Notes: generated from the letters alone by a model not told the origin. A stretch of DNA of 64,000 nucleotides from Candidatus Woesearchaeota archaeon (GCA_018652045.1 JABICX010000001.1:45354-109353); one strand, 5' to 3'; shown: positions 33,347 to 42,533, numbered from the stretch's first letter. A program made the numbers and translations.

Positions 33347-35641
33347 ATGCAAGAAAAATTTGTATTAAGAGCAAAAACCGCGATTAAGAGAGTTGCAGCG
33401 ATTTCAGCTGGTACAATGATGTTGGGTGCGTCAGCATTCGGCATGGTAGCAGCAACAGACTTAGGTGATTACCCAGCACCGTTCGTCGCAGACGGACAGT
33501 GGAGTGGATTAGTTGTGGTTGGTAGTAACGCGAACGCCGCAGATATTGTAGGCGCAACCGATATTGTAGGACGACTTACACAAGAAGCTGTTAGCGCAGT
33601 TTCTGGAACAGGAATAACAACAGTTACTGGTGGAGTAGCTGGAAAGGCAGTCTTCAGCGAAGGAATTGCAAATTCCAGTATACCTGACACAGTTGACTAC
33701 GAATTAGAAGATGACGATATTGCAAGTTTATATGATGGATCAATAACATTTAACAGTACAAGTTACGATGTTAGAGAATTAATCTTACTGAACCAAGACA
33801 GTCCATCTGTTGAGACAAGTCTAACAAGTACTGATGACGAATATTTAACTGACGCATATATGGAAACTAACAAAGCAGCTATGCAGTATTTCTATTTATT
33901 TGATAAGACAATAAATATTGCAGGAGCATCAACAACAGTCCCTGTAAAGATCGACTTTTTGGGAAAATCCCTTAAGATTGTATCTGTTACAGCAACAGGT
34001 TTTACAGCATATGTTGGTGATGAATACTTCCTAAATGTAGGAGATTCAGTAACTGTTAATGAAAAAGTAATTACCTTACAGAATGTAGCATCATGTACAA
34101 CAAGTCCATGTAACATTATTGTAGATGTTAGTGGTACAAAAGAGACTGTATCTGGAACTGAAACTGTAAATGAGATTGAGATTACTGTTGACGAGACCTT
34201 TTACTCAGACGCAACAGCAGAGCGATCTGCAACCCTTATTGTTGGAGAACAAGCATCTGAAACATACACTAACAACGATGAATATGTAGATTACTGTGCA
34301 ACAAAATGGGCAACACCAAACTGTAAGAAGACAGATCCAGATTGGAAATGGGTTATTGGTGGATTAACATCTAACGCAGTCGGAGACACAAATCAGTCAA
34401 GTTCAGCACCAACTATTGGAATAAAGAATGATTACGTCACAAACGATTATAAGGACAACCCAGTAGGTGTTGGAGAATGTTATGACTTCCCAAACGATTT
34501 TGCAGAAATTTGTTTTGATAGTTATACAACAACTGAGTACTTAGACCTAACCTTAGAGTGGGACGCAAACACAGATATTTCAAATGAGCATGCAGACCTA
34601 ACTGATGAAGATTCAATTTCCATATATAGTACAGTTGAAGATACAATCGAATTGATTGCAGCTGGTTTAGGAAACATTTCTTCAAACACAAAGACTGACC
34701 ACATATATATCTGGCACGCATCAACAGGTACTGGTGAAGTATTCTACGAAGATACTAACAACGACATACAATCAGCAGGAACATTTAATTGTACCGACTT
34801 TGCTGATTTGAACGTAGCTCAGATTACCTATGGTGCAACAAAGACATCTAATGTTGGAATCGATATGCGTGGAAACTGTTCAACAACAAGTTACGACATG
34901 TTTATGGACATTAATGACGATAATGCAGCTGGAGCTGGAATTGAGGACGCTGCAGATGACCTAAATATTTCCTGGTTATACAGCGCAGACACTGACTTTG
35001 CAGGATTAGGAACTGTAGCTGGAGCAAATGAAGTAAAGGAACTAGCTTGGGGATCATCTGATATCAGTACAAAAGACGAAGATCACATGACACGGTACGG
35101 TATAATCGTTGAAGATCCAAAGAGTTCTGGAACAAGCGACAGAGTTGAATTACAGATTCCAAATGATGTTGTAAGAGCAAACATTATTGTTAAGGGAACT
35201 GCAGCAACTGTAGGAACAACTGGCGGATCAGTACAAGTAAACTCAATTGCAGGTGTAGACTTAGTTAAGTTAGACACAGAAGTTACAGACAAGACAAGTA
35301 AGCCAATGATTGTTGTCGGTGGACCATGTGTAAACCCACTAGCAGCTGAAGCACTTGGAGTAACCTTCCCAGCATGTGGAGCTTCTTCAACAATACCAAC
35401 TGACAAAGCATTGATTAAGTTAGTAGAAAACGCATTCGGTGGAACTAATGTAGCATTAGTCGTCGCAGGATGGGAAGCAGCTAACACAAGAGATGCAGCA
35501 AACATTCTGAAGACATACGACCAGTACATGACAGAACTAGATGGAAAGATGGAAGTACAAGTTGTAGGAACTTCAGTTACCGCAGTAACTGCTGACCCAG
35601 TGGTCGCAGACCCTGTAGTACCAGACCCAGTAGTAGCTTAA
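33347..35641 (+). CDS. S-layer protein
   Basis: 764 residues from ATG 33347 (ribosome site GGTG before it; a GTG 12 bases upstream is in frame). N-terminal signal (IKRVAAISAGTMMLGASAFG), then ATDLGDYPAPFVADGQWSGLVVVG, the typical N-terminal S-layer domain pattern of methanogen-like S-layer proteins, with ADIVGATDIVGRL. Long beta-rich acidic middle with sequons, C-terminal domain with VVGGPCVNPLAAEALG and WEAANTRDAANIL. A short repeat of VADPV/VPDPV ends it. Forms the paracrystalline cell coat. Long leader and own terminator suggest strong expression. Confidence 0.92.
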   Translation: MQEKFVLRAKTAIKRVAAISAGTMMLGASAFGMVAATDLGDYPAPFVADGQWSGLVVVGSNANAADIVGATDIVGRLTQEAVSAVSGTGITTVTGGVAGKAVFSEGIANSSIPDTVDYELEDDDIASLYDGSITFNSTSYDVRELILLNQDSPSVETSLTSTDDEYLTDAYMETNKAAMQYFYLFDKTINIAGASTTVPVKIDFLGKSLKIVSVTATGFTAYVGDEYFLNVGDSVTVNEKVITLQNVASCTTSPCNIIVDVSGTKETVSGTETVNEIEITVDETFYSDATAERSATLIVGEQASETYTNNDEYVDYCATKWATPNCKKTDPDWKWVIGGLTSNAVGDTNQSSSAPTIGIKNDYVTNDYKDNPVGVGECYDFPNDFAEICFDSYTTTEYLDLTLEWDANTDISNEHADLTDEDSISIYSTVEDTIELIAAGLGNISSNTKTDHIYIWHASTGTGEVFYEDTNNDIQSAGTFNCTDFADLNVAQITYGATKTSNVGIDMRGNCSTTSYDMFMDINDDNAAGAGIEDAADDLNISWLYSADTDFAGLGTVAGANEVKELAWGSSDISTKDEDHMTRYGIIVEDPKSSGTSDRVELQIPNDVVRANIIVKGTAATVGTTGGSVQVNSIAGVDLVKLDTEVTDKTSKPMIVVGGPCVNPLAAEALGVTFPACGASSTIPTDKALIKLVENAFGGTNVALVVAGWEAANTRDAANILKTYDQYMTELDGKMEVQVVGTSVTAVTADPVVADPVVPDPVVA

Positions 35642-35651
35642 ATCGTATAAT

Positions 35652-35681
35652 GGGGCTTTAAGCCCTACTTTTTCCTTTTTT
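35652..35681 (+). terminator. terminator of the S-layer gene
   Basis: Stem GGGCTT-T-AAGCCC at 35653-35665 followed by two T-runs (about 35670-35681). It lies 11 bases after the S-layer stop and before the separate promoter of the next gene. Confidence 0.65.
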
Positions 35682-35740
35682 ATTGATATCTTAGTGAGCA
35701 CTACCATAATGTTTAAATATCGGCCAGGTTTTTCATGAGT

Positions 35741-36394
35741 ATGAGATACGATCGTCTATTTGGTTTATTTATTGTAGTTGTTATGCTTGGTTCGCTGGCA
35801 GGTGTAGCAGTATATAATATGGATGATACTACACAAGATCCAAATGGTAATGATCCTATTGACGATGGTTCTTTCGAAGTAAATGGATTTTATTTTTATG
35901 AAGACCTTTCGTTAGGTGGCTATGTTACGCTAACGGTAGATGAACTAGGCAATGCCCTATCTGTCCCATTTAGAGCAGATCCGCGTAATGTCTCACATAT
36001 TACTATCGAAGACACTGCAGTGTCGCAGATAGTCAACGCGCAGAAGGTATACCTAACTTTTGATCCTAATATCGAGAACTTTGAAGAGACAAAGAACGAT
36101 GTGCAGATCGCAATGGGAGAAGTTAGCAGATTGATCAGCAGAGTAAACGTCAATCAAGTTGTACCAACGGCTGCAATAACTGCAGATATACCTAATGAAA
36201 CATACGACGATACAATACCCTTGAAAGATTGTACACACGCTACAGATACGGTAGCAGTACTGTATTTTACAGTTGGCGAAGGTGATACTGCTAAGATGCA
36301 AGGAAACTGCACAATTATCTCGGGAAACACTGGCGAAGACTTGATATTGACAGCAGATAAGTATGGTATGTATCTGATTGGTGTGAAAGTTTAA
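35741..36394 (+). CDS. TM-anchored surface protein, function unknown
   Basis: 217 residues from ATG 35741, which lies 26 nt after TTTAAAT (35712-35718); ATG 35735 is in frame too. Signal anchor at 6-22 (LFGLFIVVVMLGSLAGVAV), acidic linker, then a beta-rich domain with VYLTFDPNIENFEETKNDVQIAMGEVSRLI in outline and two cysteines (LKDCTHATDTVAVLYFTVGE, GNCTII). Family unknown. Lies after the S-layer gene but has its own promoter. Confidence 0.65.
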   Translation: MRYDRLFGLFIVVVMLGSLAGVAVYNMDDTTQDPNGNDPIDDGSFEVNGFYFYEDLSLGGYVTLTVDELGNALSVPFRADPRNVSHITIEDTAVSQIVNAQKVYLTFDPNIENFEETKNDVQIAMGEVSRLISRVNVNQVVPTAAITADIPNETYDDTIPLKDCTHATDTVAVLYFTVGEGDTAKMQGNCTIISGNTGEDLILTADKYGMYLIGVKV

Positions 36395-36447
36395 TTCGTA
36401 GAACAGAACACCACAATTACTTTAAAACAACTTAACCTGTTTCTAGT

Positions 36448-37677
36448 ATGATCTTGATAGATGTAGTCTATATGTTGTTTATCTTTCTAACTTTGTATTT
36501 CACAATACTTTTCTTAGTTATATTCTTTGATAATAAACATGCCATAATGGAAGGATCTTTCCCTAAGAAATATCCACATCTAACTATCATTATGCCTGTT
36601 TGGAACAAAGCTAAAGAGGTGAGTGAAGCGATAAGTTTGATTAAGAAGTCAGTATATCCCAAGGATAAATTGCATATTCTGGTAATTGATGATGGATCAA
36701 CAGACACATCTGTAAGTATTCTTAAGAAAATTAAGGGTATTAAACTCATTATTAGTAAACAGAATAATGGAAAGGCAAATGCAGTTAATACGGCTTTGAA
36801 ACAGGTTAAAACCGAACTAGTAGCCGTAATTGACGGAGACTCATACATCGAGAAAAATGCTTTGGCATATATGGCTAATATGATTCAGCAAGATCAGACT
36901 GTAGGTGCAGTAACATCTGCGATCACTGCACGTAGAGCAGATAGTTTTCTACAAAAGCTACAAGATATTGAATATTCTATTATTGTATGGGTACGTAAGC
37001 TTTTGCAATCTGTCGAGTCCATATATGTTACTCCAGGTCCACTAGCAATGTATCGAACAGCAGTTGTAAAGGAAGTCGGTGGGTTTGATCCTAAAAATAT
37101 CACTGAAGATATTGAGATTGCTTGGCGAATTATGTACCACGGGTATAAGATACGGCTATCATTACAATCTCGAGCAAAAGTTGACGCCCACAAAAAGTTT
37201 TACCCTTGGTGGAGACAGCGGTTAAGGTGGTCTATGGGTGGTATTCAGACATTACTAAAATACAAACATACACTATTTAGTTCAAAATATGGTATGTTGG
37301 GCAAGTTTGTCACGCCTTTCTTTCTGTTATCTGTTATAACGAGCCTTAGTGGATTTGCAATATTCGTATATTCGATATTCTTAATCATACTGCGAGTTTT
37401 ATACTGGTTTATTGCTCCAACAATGATGGCGCAGAATCTTGGAGACGCCTTTCTATTACCCAATGTCTTTATGTTCTTTGGTGTAATAATATTTATATTG
37501 TCATTAGTTTACCTATATTTCGGGCTCAACACAATGGAGAATCGAAGACACTTTAACATTCGAAAGCTAGGATTTATAGAAATCATTTGTTATCTGACCT
37601 TTTACGTAACGATTTTCCCAGTTATACTGCTTGTAGCAATGTATCGAATCGCAAGAGGTGATATGTCGTGGTGTTGA
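36448..37677 (+). CDS. membrane glycosyltransferase family 2
   Basis: 409 residues. One N-terminal TM, a GT2 catalytic domain (PHLTIIMPVWNKAKEV, IDDGSTDTS, AVIDGDSYIE, TEDIEIAWR, and RQRLRWSMGG carrying the QxxRW-type motif), then three or so TM helices to the end. This architecture fits processive polysaccharide synthases such as hyaluronan, cellulose or poly-GlcNAc synthases. Product unknown; placed next to the S-layer, it may make cell-surface glycan. TTTAAAA at 36421-36427 is the TATA box. Confidence 0.88.
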   Translation: MILIDVVYMLFIFLTLYFTILFLVIFFDNKHAIMEGSFPKKYPHLTIIMPVWNKAKEVSEAISLIKKSVYPKDKLHILVIDDGSTDTSVSILKKIKGIKLIISKQNNGKANAVNTALKQVKTELVAVIDGDSYIEKNALAYMANMIQQDQTVGAVTSAITARRADSFLQKLQDIEYSIIVWVRKLLQSVESIYVTPGPLAMYRTAVVKEVGGFDPKNITEDIEIAWRIMYHGYKIRLSLQSRAKVDAHKKFYPWWRQRLRWSMGGIQTLLKYKHTLFSSKYGMLGKFVTPFFLLSVITSLSGFAIFVYSIFLIILRVLYWFIAPTMMAQNLGDAFLLPNVFMFFGVIIFILSLVYLYFGLNTMENRRHFNIRKLGFIEIICYLTFYVTIFPVILLVAMYRIARGDMSWC

Positions 37678-38342
37678 GAAAGCACTATTTTCTGATAACG
37701 TTCATAATTACAATGATACTTTTTATATCTGGTATTTTTGTAGGAATTCGTCTAGATATCGCTAAATCTGATGATATACATGATAGATACCGACAAACAG
37801 AGTTAGACTGGTATGATATACAGCTACAGACTGAATACTATCAAGTATATCCTGTTGAAAATGAATGTGACGTGTCTATACAGAACAATCTCGCGTTTGC
37901 AGATAAGGTTTACCTTCGGGGACAGGAGATTGAACGTTATGAAGCACAGCAAAAGGTTTTTCTGGAGCTACAACAAGATAAAGTTGAGTATGGTTTGCTA
38001 AAGTTTCAATTTTGGCTAAATGCTGTACGAATCCGAGATGTATGTGACGCAAATTATGTCACAGTTATGTACTTTTACAAAGATGTACCTACTGGTGTCG
38101 AAGAGATACAGCAGAACGCGATGAGTAGCATACTTTTTGATCTTAAACAGGAGTTAGGATCGGATATGGTATTAGTTCCATTAGCGATAGATTTGAATGT
38201 GGATTCAATTGATTTGCTAACCAGTGAATTAGGTATAACAACTGTACCAAGTATATCTATAAACGAAGAGCTTGTTTTAAATGGAGTTATAAGCGAACGA
38301 CAGGTAAAGACACATATTAAGGACTATCAAACAGCTGTCTAA
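37668..38342 (+). CDS. TM-anchored thioredoxin-fold-like protein
   Basis: 224 residues, GTG start overlapping the glycosyltransferase by 10 bases. TM at about 8-25 (FLITFIITMILFISGIFVG), a helical region (60-110), then a region with the thioredoxin-like order of strands: CDANYVTVMYFYKDVP, LVPLAIDLN, LGITTVPSISINEELVLNG (cis-Pro-like TVPSI). The CxxC motif is absent, so it is not an ordinary thiol oxidoreductase. Co-transcribed with the glycosyltransferase. Ends overlapping truD on the other strand. Confidence 0.6.
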   Translation: MVLRKHYFLITFIITMILFISGIFVGIRLDIAKSDDIHDRYRQTELDWYDIQLQTEYYQVYPVENECDVSIQNNLAFADKVYLRGQEIERYEAQQKVFLELQQDKVEYGLLKFQFWLNAVRIRDVCDANYVTVMYFYKDVPTGVEEIQQNAMSSILFDLKQELGSDMVLVPLAIDLNVDSIDLLTSELGITTVPSISINEELVLNGVISERQVKTHIKDYQTAV

Positions 38343-39285
38343 TAAGTTCGGTTGCATAGCAACCTCGTGGAAGCTCAAAATTAAGCTTAACTATGTCACC
38401 TTCAACAGTTTTCTTGAGATTCTTTGGTTTAATAATAACATCTCTTTCTGCTCCAAGCATGGTTAACTCAGGCATTCTTTCAACCTTAACTGGCGGTATC
38501 TTTAGCGTTTTCAGTTTAGTTTTCATTGCCTCTTTATTCCATAGATCACTTTGATACGCACTGATAAATATCCGTCGAGTTGGCTTGGGTATGTTTCTTA
38601 AGCTACCTCCAAAATCCTTTGGATATTGTATTAGCCATTGTAGAATCGCCATCTCAAGCCCAAGGAACCTTGGACATTCCTGAGCAACTTTTTTCCAGTC
38701 GCCCCAGTGCCTAAGAGTATATTTACCAAACTTAGTAGCCTCTTCATTAGGTCCATGCTCAGTCAAAAACAACTTGACAGCGTCTTTCAAGTTACCGCGA
38801 ATGATTGCTCTGCCGATCAAATGACCATTACCTGCACTACCAAACCGTTGTTCTCCAAATAAGTTCATAAAGCCGTTCTTCTTGATCGTATCAAAGTTCT
38901 TTTCAAGGTTTGCTAATTCTTTTTTAGATACTTCCCTGACAATAATCTTAAACTTATTACCTTTAAGGTCACCAAGATTGATTCGTTCATCGCCTCTGCC
39001 GAGGACTTTAAGCTTGATATCTTTGAGAATGACCCATTCAATTCGTTCAGCTGAGGTCTCCCATGCAGAACAGACTTGGGTTGTAATCGCATGTCGATCT
39101 TTATTACCTGCAAAACCAATACGTTTCGCAGAAACACGTAGCTTTCTAGCGACCTGTTGAATCGCACGTTGAGTTGTCCAGTTTTCTTTTTTCAGCAGGA
39201 AGTATGCATACTCACCTGTTTTTTTTGGCTTTACAATAGATACTTCATCGACAATAAAGTCCTGCGGTGATTGTTTTATTTTCAT
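38317..39285 (-). CDS. truD: tRNA pseudouridine synthase TruD
   Basis: 322 residues from ATG 39285, in an ATGA overlap with the preceding gene; the open frame extends upstream but only through that gene. Makes pseudouridine at position 13 of tRNAs (archaeal and eukaryotic relatives have other sites). N-terminal QSPQDFIVDEV and catalytic block RIGFAGNKDRHAITTQVCS, then NLFGEQRFG and the TruD insertion. Length is normal for archaea. Confidence 0.95.
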   Translation of the reverse strand: MKIKQSPQDFIVDEVSIVKPKKTGEYAYFLLKKENWTTQRAIQQVARKLRVSAKRIGFAGNKDRHAITTQVCSAWETSAERIEWVILKDIKLKVLGRGDERINLGDLKGNKFKIIVREVSKKELANLEKNFDTIKKNGFMNLFGEQRFGSAGNGHLIGRAIIRGNLKDAVKLFLTEHGPNEEATKFGKYTLRHWGDWKKVAQECPRFLGLEMAILQWLIQYPKDFGGSLRNIPKPTRRIFISAYQSDLWNKEAMKTKLKTLKIPPVKVERMPELTMLGAERDVIIKPKNLKKTVEGDIVKLNFELPRGCYATELIRQLFDSP

Positions 39286-39740
39286 TGGTTTAAAATAGTT
39301 AGACCTGTAATCGTGCTTTGAACAGCTGCAATAGTTATGAGACCTGCAATGAGTATACCAAGCGCTATTACTAAAAACGACTTCTTTTTGTCCATTTTTA
39401 ATAAAGTAGCTACAAACGCGCCAGTCCAGCCACCTGTAAATGGCAAAGGTATTGCTACAAAGATTAGAAGCGCGAGCACACCCCAACGATCGATGTGGTG
39501 TTGGTGTTTTTCGATCTTTAGGTAGGTTCTCTTTCCGAAGAGGCGCTTAGCTAGACTTAGAAGATTAAGCCGTCCAAGTACTAAAAATATAATTGGTATA
39601 GCAATGATATTACCGATTGCACCTATTGCAAAAGCATGCCACAGATTGATATTTAGAGCTGCAGCATAGATGATTGAGCCACGGACTTCTGCGATAGGAA
39701 AACCTCCCAGAATAAGAATCATAAGGTAATGTTCAAGCAT
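39282..39740 (-). CDS. small multidrug export family (PF06695-like) membrane protein
   Basis: 152 residues with about four TM segments. Motifs of the Sm_multidrug_ex family: FPIAEVRGSIIYAAALN near the start, GAIGNIIAIPIIFLVLG, GVLALLIFVAIPLPFTGGWTGAFVA. Actual substrate uncertain; these proteins resemble DedA-like membrane folds. Overlaps truD by four bases and is probably in one operon with it. Confidence 0.8.
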   Translation of the reverse strand: MLEHYLMILILGGFPIAEVRGSIIYAAALNINLWHAFAIGAIGNIIAIPIIFLVLGRLNLLSLAKRLFGKRTYLKIEKHQHHIDRWGVLALLIFVAIPLPFTGGWTGAFVATLLKMDKKKSFLVIALGILIAGLITIAAVQSTITGLTILNQ

Positions 39741-39788
39741 AGCTATTTGATGCGCAACGCTTTTAAATGCCTTTTTGTTTCTTCTGAC

Positions 39789-39950
39789 ATGGAAAAGAGA
39801 TGCAACTCGTGTAATTTAAATCTAACAAATGATAAAAGTGCAACTAGCTTCAAGTGTCCTGAATGTAATAAGGAAGAAGTTTGTCGATGTGGCAAATGTA
39901 GAAAGTTAGGTACCGTATACGTGTGTAAGTGTGGTTTTGAGGGACCTTAG
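39789..39950 (+). CDS. small zinc-ribbon protein (HVO_2753-like)
   Basis: 53 residues from ATG 39789; the longer in-frame reading has no support. Four CxxC-type knuckles: CNSC, CPEC, CRCGKC, CKCG, ending GFEGP, the pattern of the archaeal two-zinc-ribbon family known from HVO_2753. Probably binds two zinc ions. Role in translation or RNA binding is suspected for the family. Starts 3 bases before the aEF1B gene and likely co-transcribed with it. Confidence 0.8.
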   Translation: MEKRCNSCNLNLTNDKSATSFKCPECNKEEVCRCGKCRKLGTVYVCKCGFEGP

Positions 39951-39952
39951 AT

Positions 39953-40228
39953 ATGGCAAAAGTTTATGTTAAAGTTAAGATCATGCCAGAGTCACCTGAC
40001 ATTGACTTAGGCAAGATCGAGACACAGGTTAAGAAGATTGTAGAAAACGATGGCAGTAAGTACCACGTTTCTGAGATTAAGCCCATAGCTTTCGGGCTCA
40101 ATTCGTTAGAGTTCATTTTTATGCGTGATGAGAGCAAGGGCGACACAGAACCTATGGAGAAAGAATTCGTAAAGATATCTGGTGTTCAATCAGTTGACGT
40201 AATTGATGTACGTAGAGCATTTGGCTAA
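39953..40228 (+). CDS. translation elongation factor 1B, archaeal (aEF1B)
   Basis: 91 residues, the full length for the archaeal form. Nucleotide-exchange factor for aEF1A. Ferredoxin-like fold with VYVKVKIMPESPDIDLGKIE, IKPIAFGLNSLEFIFM and GVQSVDVIDVRRAFG at the end, all family hallmarks. GAGGGACC about 8 bases before the ATG is a good ribosome site. Preceded by the zinc-ribbon gene. Confidence 0.93.
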   Translation: MAKVYVKVKIMPESPDIDLGKIETQVKKIVENDGSKYHVSEIKPIAFGLNSLEFIFMRDESKGDTEPMEKEFVKISGVQSVDVIDVRRAFG

Positions 40229-40245
40229 TCGATAGTTTTTTACAT

Positions 40246-40295
40246 CAAATCAAAGATTTGCTGCCTAGTTTTTCCAATAGGAAAAACTTATAAAT
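40246..40295 (+). promoter_or_regulatory. two inverted repeats and TATA box before gene 40319
   Basis: CAAATC-AAA-GATTTG (40246-40260) may be a terminator of the aEF1B gene. GTTTTTCC-AATA-GGAAAAAC (40268-40287), perfect 8-bp arms, abuts the TATA box TTATAAAT (40288-40295), which lies 27 nt before the ATG at 40319. The second repeat covers the BRE position, so it may be an operator. Confidence 0.5.
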
Positions 40296-40318
40296 CATTT
40301 TTACAGGGTAGTAACACT

Positions 40319-40660
40319 ATGACAAATGCAACCGTACTAACTAAAATTAGTAACGAAGTATTTAGACCCGAGAAACTTGCTCCCGAAGAGGCGCTAGACG
40401 AGAGCACAAACTTTGGCAAGATTATTTTATGTTCAAAAGCATGCGACGGAACTTATCATAAGGTTAATTCTGAAGTTGGTAAGGTACTAAAAGAGAGTAG
40501 AGCTGCATTGTCAAATGGCGGATTTCAGATTGTAATCAACAAGTTTCATGATGAAGATGTCCATGGACAGCGATATTTAGTCTATCCAAACGGAAAGAAG
40601 GCACTCTTAATCGGAAACCTTTTCTTTGGGCTAAAGAAGCTTGCTAAAATACACAAATAA
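40319..40660 (+). CDS. small soluble protein, function unknown
   Basis: 113 residues. Alpha/beta look: DESTNFGKIILCSKACDGTYHKV, helix GKVLKESRAALSNG, strands FQIVINKFHDED and QRYLVYPNGKKALLIGNLFFG. No TM and no known motif. Leaderless by its TATA box, which is flanked by the inverted repeat described separately. Not recognised. Confidence 0.6.
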   Translation: MTNATVLTKISNEVFRPEKLAPEEALDESTNFGKIILCSKACDGTYHKVNSEVGKVLKESRAALSNGGFQIVINKFHDEDVHGQRYLVYPNGKKALLIGNLFFGLKKLAKIHK

Positions 40661-40688
40661 TTTTAAACTCTGTTTTCTAAGTTAAAAT

Positions 40689-41672
40689 ATGGGTGTTCCA
40701 TTCAAGGATTTAGTTGTACGCGAACCAATTTCTCTAGAGGATCTATCTGGTAAGAAGCTAGCGATCGACGCATTTAATATTCTATTTCAGTTTCTATCTG
40801 CAATCCGACAGCGTGACGGAACACCACTTAAAGACGATAAAGGAGCGATTACCTCACACCTTAACGGTATCTTTTATCGAACTGTTAAGCTAATGCAAGC
40901 AGGAGCAAAACCCTGTTTTGTCTTTGACGGTACTGCTCCAGAACTAAAAGCAGATACACAAGCAGCAAGGCGCGAGGTTAGAGCTGCAGCAAAAGTAAAA
41001 CATGAAGCCGCATTAGCTTCTGGAGACATGGAGTCTGCTAGAAAGTACGGTCAACAAGCAATAACTCTGACTTCAGATATGATTAAAGAAGCCAAAGAAC
41101 TGATAGTTGCAATGGGTTTACCGGTTATACAGGCGTTAGGTGATGCTGAAGCGCAGGCAGCGTATATGGCACGGAAAGGACAGGTTTGGGCTATTGTTTC
41201 GCAAGATTATGACTCGCTTCTGTTCGGATCCCCAAGAGTTATACGGAACCTTACGGTCTCGCAGAAAAAGCGAGGTACTAAGATAATATCTCCTGAGATG
41301 ATAGACTTAGCAGACACTTTAAATGAACTTAAGCTAGATCGCCAGGGTTTGGTTGACGCAGCAATACTTATTGGAACGGATTTCAATTCCGGAATTCGAG
41401 GTGTTGGACCTAAGAGCGCGATAAAGATCGCACGAGAGGGGCGTTTTCAAGAGTATGAAGACAGATTACCTCGATTCGCAGCAGTTAGAAAAATATTCTT
41501 ACAACCTGCAACAACAAACAGCTATACTTTGGAGTGGAAGCCACTAGATGTAACGGCAGTTAAAGAGATCCTTTGCAAGCGTCATAACTTTAGTGAAAAG
41601 CGAATAGATTCAGCAATGGGTCTAACTCAATCTCAAAGAAATAAAGATCAATCCAGCCTAGCTGACTTCTAA
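40689..41672 (+). CDS. fen: flap endonuclease FEN1
   Basis: 327 residues. Removes 5' flaps at Okazaki fragments and in repair. N-terminal nuclease region MGVPFKDLVVREPISLEDLSGKKLAIDAFN in outline and PCFVFDGTAPELK; internal region with GDAEAQAAYMA and SQDYDSLLFGSPR carrying the acidic metal ligands; DAAILIGTDFNSGIRGVGPKSA is the helix-hairpin-helix. The C-terminus ends QSSLADF, a PIP-box-like peptide for PCNA. TTTTAAAC at 40661-40668 is the TATA-like element 24 nt upstream. Confidence 0.95.
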   Translation: MGVPFKDLVVREPISLEDLSGKKLAIDAFNILFQFLSAIRQRDGTPLKDDKGAITSHLNGIFYRTVKLMQAGAKPCFVFDGTAPELKADTQAARREVRAAAKVKHEAALASGDMESARKYGQQAITLTSDMIKEAKELIVAMGLPVIQALGDAEAQAAYMARKGQVWAIVSQDYDSLLFGSPRVIRNLTVSQKKRGTKIISPEMIDLADTLNELKLDRQGLVDAAILIGTDFNSGIRGVGPKSAIKIAREGRFQEYEDRLPRFAAVRKIFLQPATTNSYTLEWKPLDVTAVKEILCKRHNFSEKRIDSAMGLTQSQRNKDQSSLADF

Positions 41673-41984
41673 TTACTTTTGAATTTCAAGTTTAAAATTG
41701 TGAATTACAACACCAGTGTATAGTGCGATGACGATACTTGCGAGCCCGTAAAAGTAGATTGGATCAATAAGGTAGATGAAGTATCCAATAACACCAAATC
41801 CTATGATTGATAGCAACTTGTACAGGAAGACACCCTTTTCACCTTCTTTTTCCTCTAATATTCGGATGATTTTGTTGCTCTCCGCGTCGATGCCAAATCG
41901 CTTAAGATCAACCTGTGTTGTGATTTCGTCTAAGAACTCCAATATAGCGATTATAAACATCAGCAGAAAGAATAACCATAGCAT
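41673..41984 (-). CDS. multi-TM membrane protein (DUF5658-like)
   Basis: 103 residues with about three TM helices: 2-15, 54-74 and 76-94. The segment LDEITTQVDLKRFGIDAESNKIIRILEEKEG resembles the D-xx-TT-x(n)-E-x-N pattern of small archaeal DUF5658-type membrane proteins. Stop abuts the convergent fen1 stop. Function unknown. Confidence 0.6.
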   Translation of the reverse strand: MLWLFFLLMFIIAILEFLDEITTQVDLKRFGIDAESNKIIRILEEKEGEKGVFLYKLLSIIGFGVIGYFIYLIDPIYFYGLASIVIALYTGVVIHNFKLEIQK

Positions 41985-42056
41985 ACTGTATATACCTCTA
42001 GAACAATATAAATCTTGCCGTATAAAATGTTATAAGTTTTGAATGTAGCAAGTAAT

Positions 42057-42533
42057 ATGATTAATTTGCGTTCGATCCGAGTTGGGTTAGACAAAAACGC
42101 AGAATTCTTTAGCGAGGAGCAAGCAAGTGATTATTTTTCTAGTGAAATTGCACCTCGTGCAGAATCATTTCAACAGCTTGCTGAAGGCCTATTAGCTCTA
42201 ATTGACGTGGAAGAGCAATTAGGTATTCCGTTAGATACGTTGTGGTATGCTAATAAACTAAAGTTGATCCAGGATGAGCGAGGAAAATGGTATGATTGGG
42301 TGTCTGACCGAGAGATCGAAGCAATTGCTGAGCGCAAGCAAGATATACTTGAAAGAGTAGAAAGAGAAAAACAGCAAGTTTCACCTCGAATAAGGATAAA
42401 ACCAATTGATTATAGAACTGCTATAAAACCAATTGATTACCGAAATTTGATACGTCCTAAAGGTGCCGTACCGCGAGATCCTGAAGATGCAGCACGGTTT
42501 AACGAACTTAAAAAAATAAAAGCTAGGCTTTAG
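42057..42533 (+). CDS. cytoplasmic protein with IKPIDYR repeat, function unknown
   Basis: 158 residues from ATG 42057; TATA-like TATAAAAT at 42021-42028, with a TTG at 42039 less likely as start. Mainly helical, acidic N-terminal half (NAEFFSEEQASDYFSSEIAPRAESF in outline), ending with two copies of IKPIDYR about residues 120-138, then IRPKG. No known family. Its 3' end overlaps trpS on the other strand by 11 bases. Confidence 0.6.
   Translation: MINLRSIRVGLDKNAEFFSEEQASDYFSSEIAPRAESFQQLAEGLLALIDVEEQLGIPLDTLWYANKLKLIQDERGKWYDWVSDREIEAIAERKQDILERVEREKQQVSPRIRIKPIDYRTAIKPIDYRNLIRPKGAVPRDPEDAARFNELKKIKARL

Noticed and set aside
39286-39486. 68-residue-longer TruD
   Set aside because: The extra part lies entirely over the neighbouring membrane-protein gene in another frame; TruD proteins start near MKIKQSPQDF.
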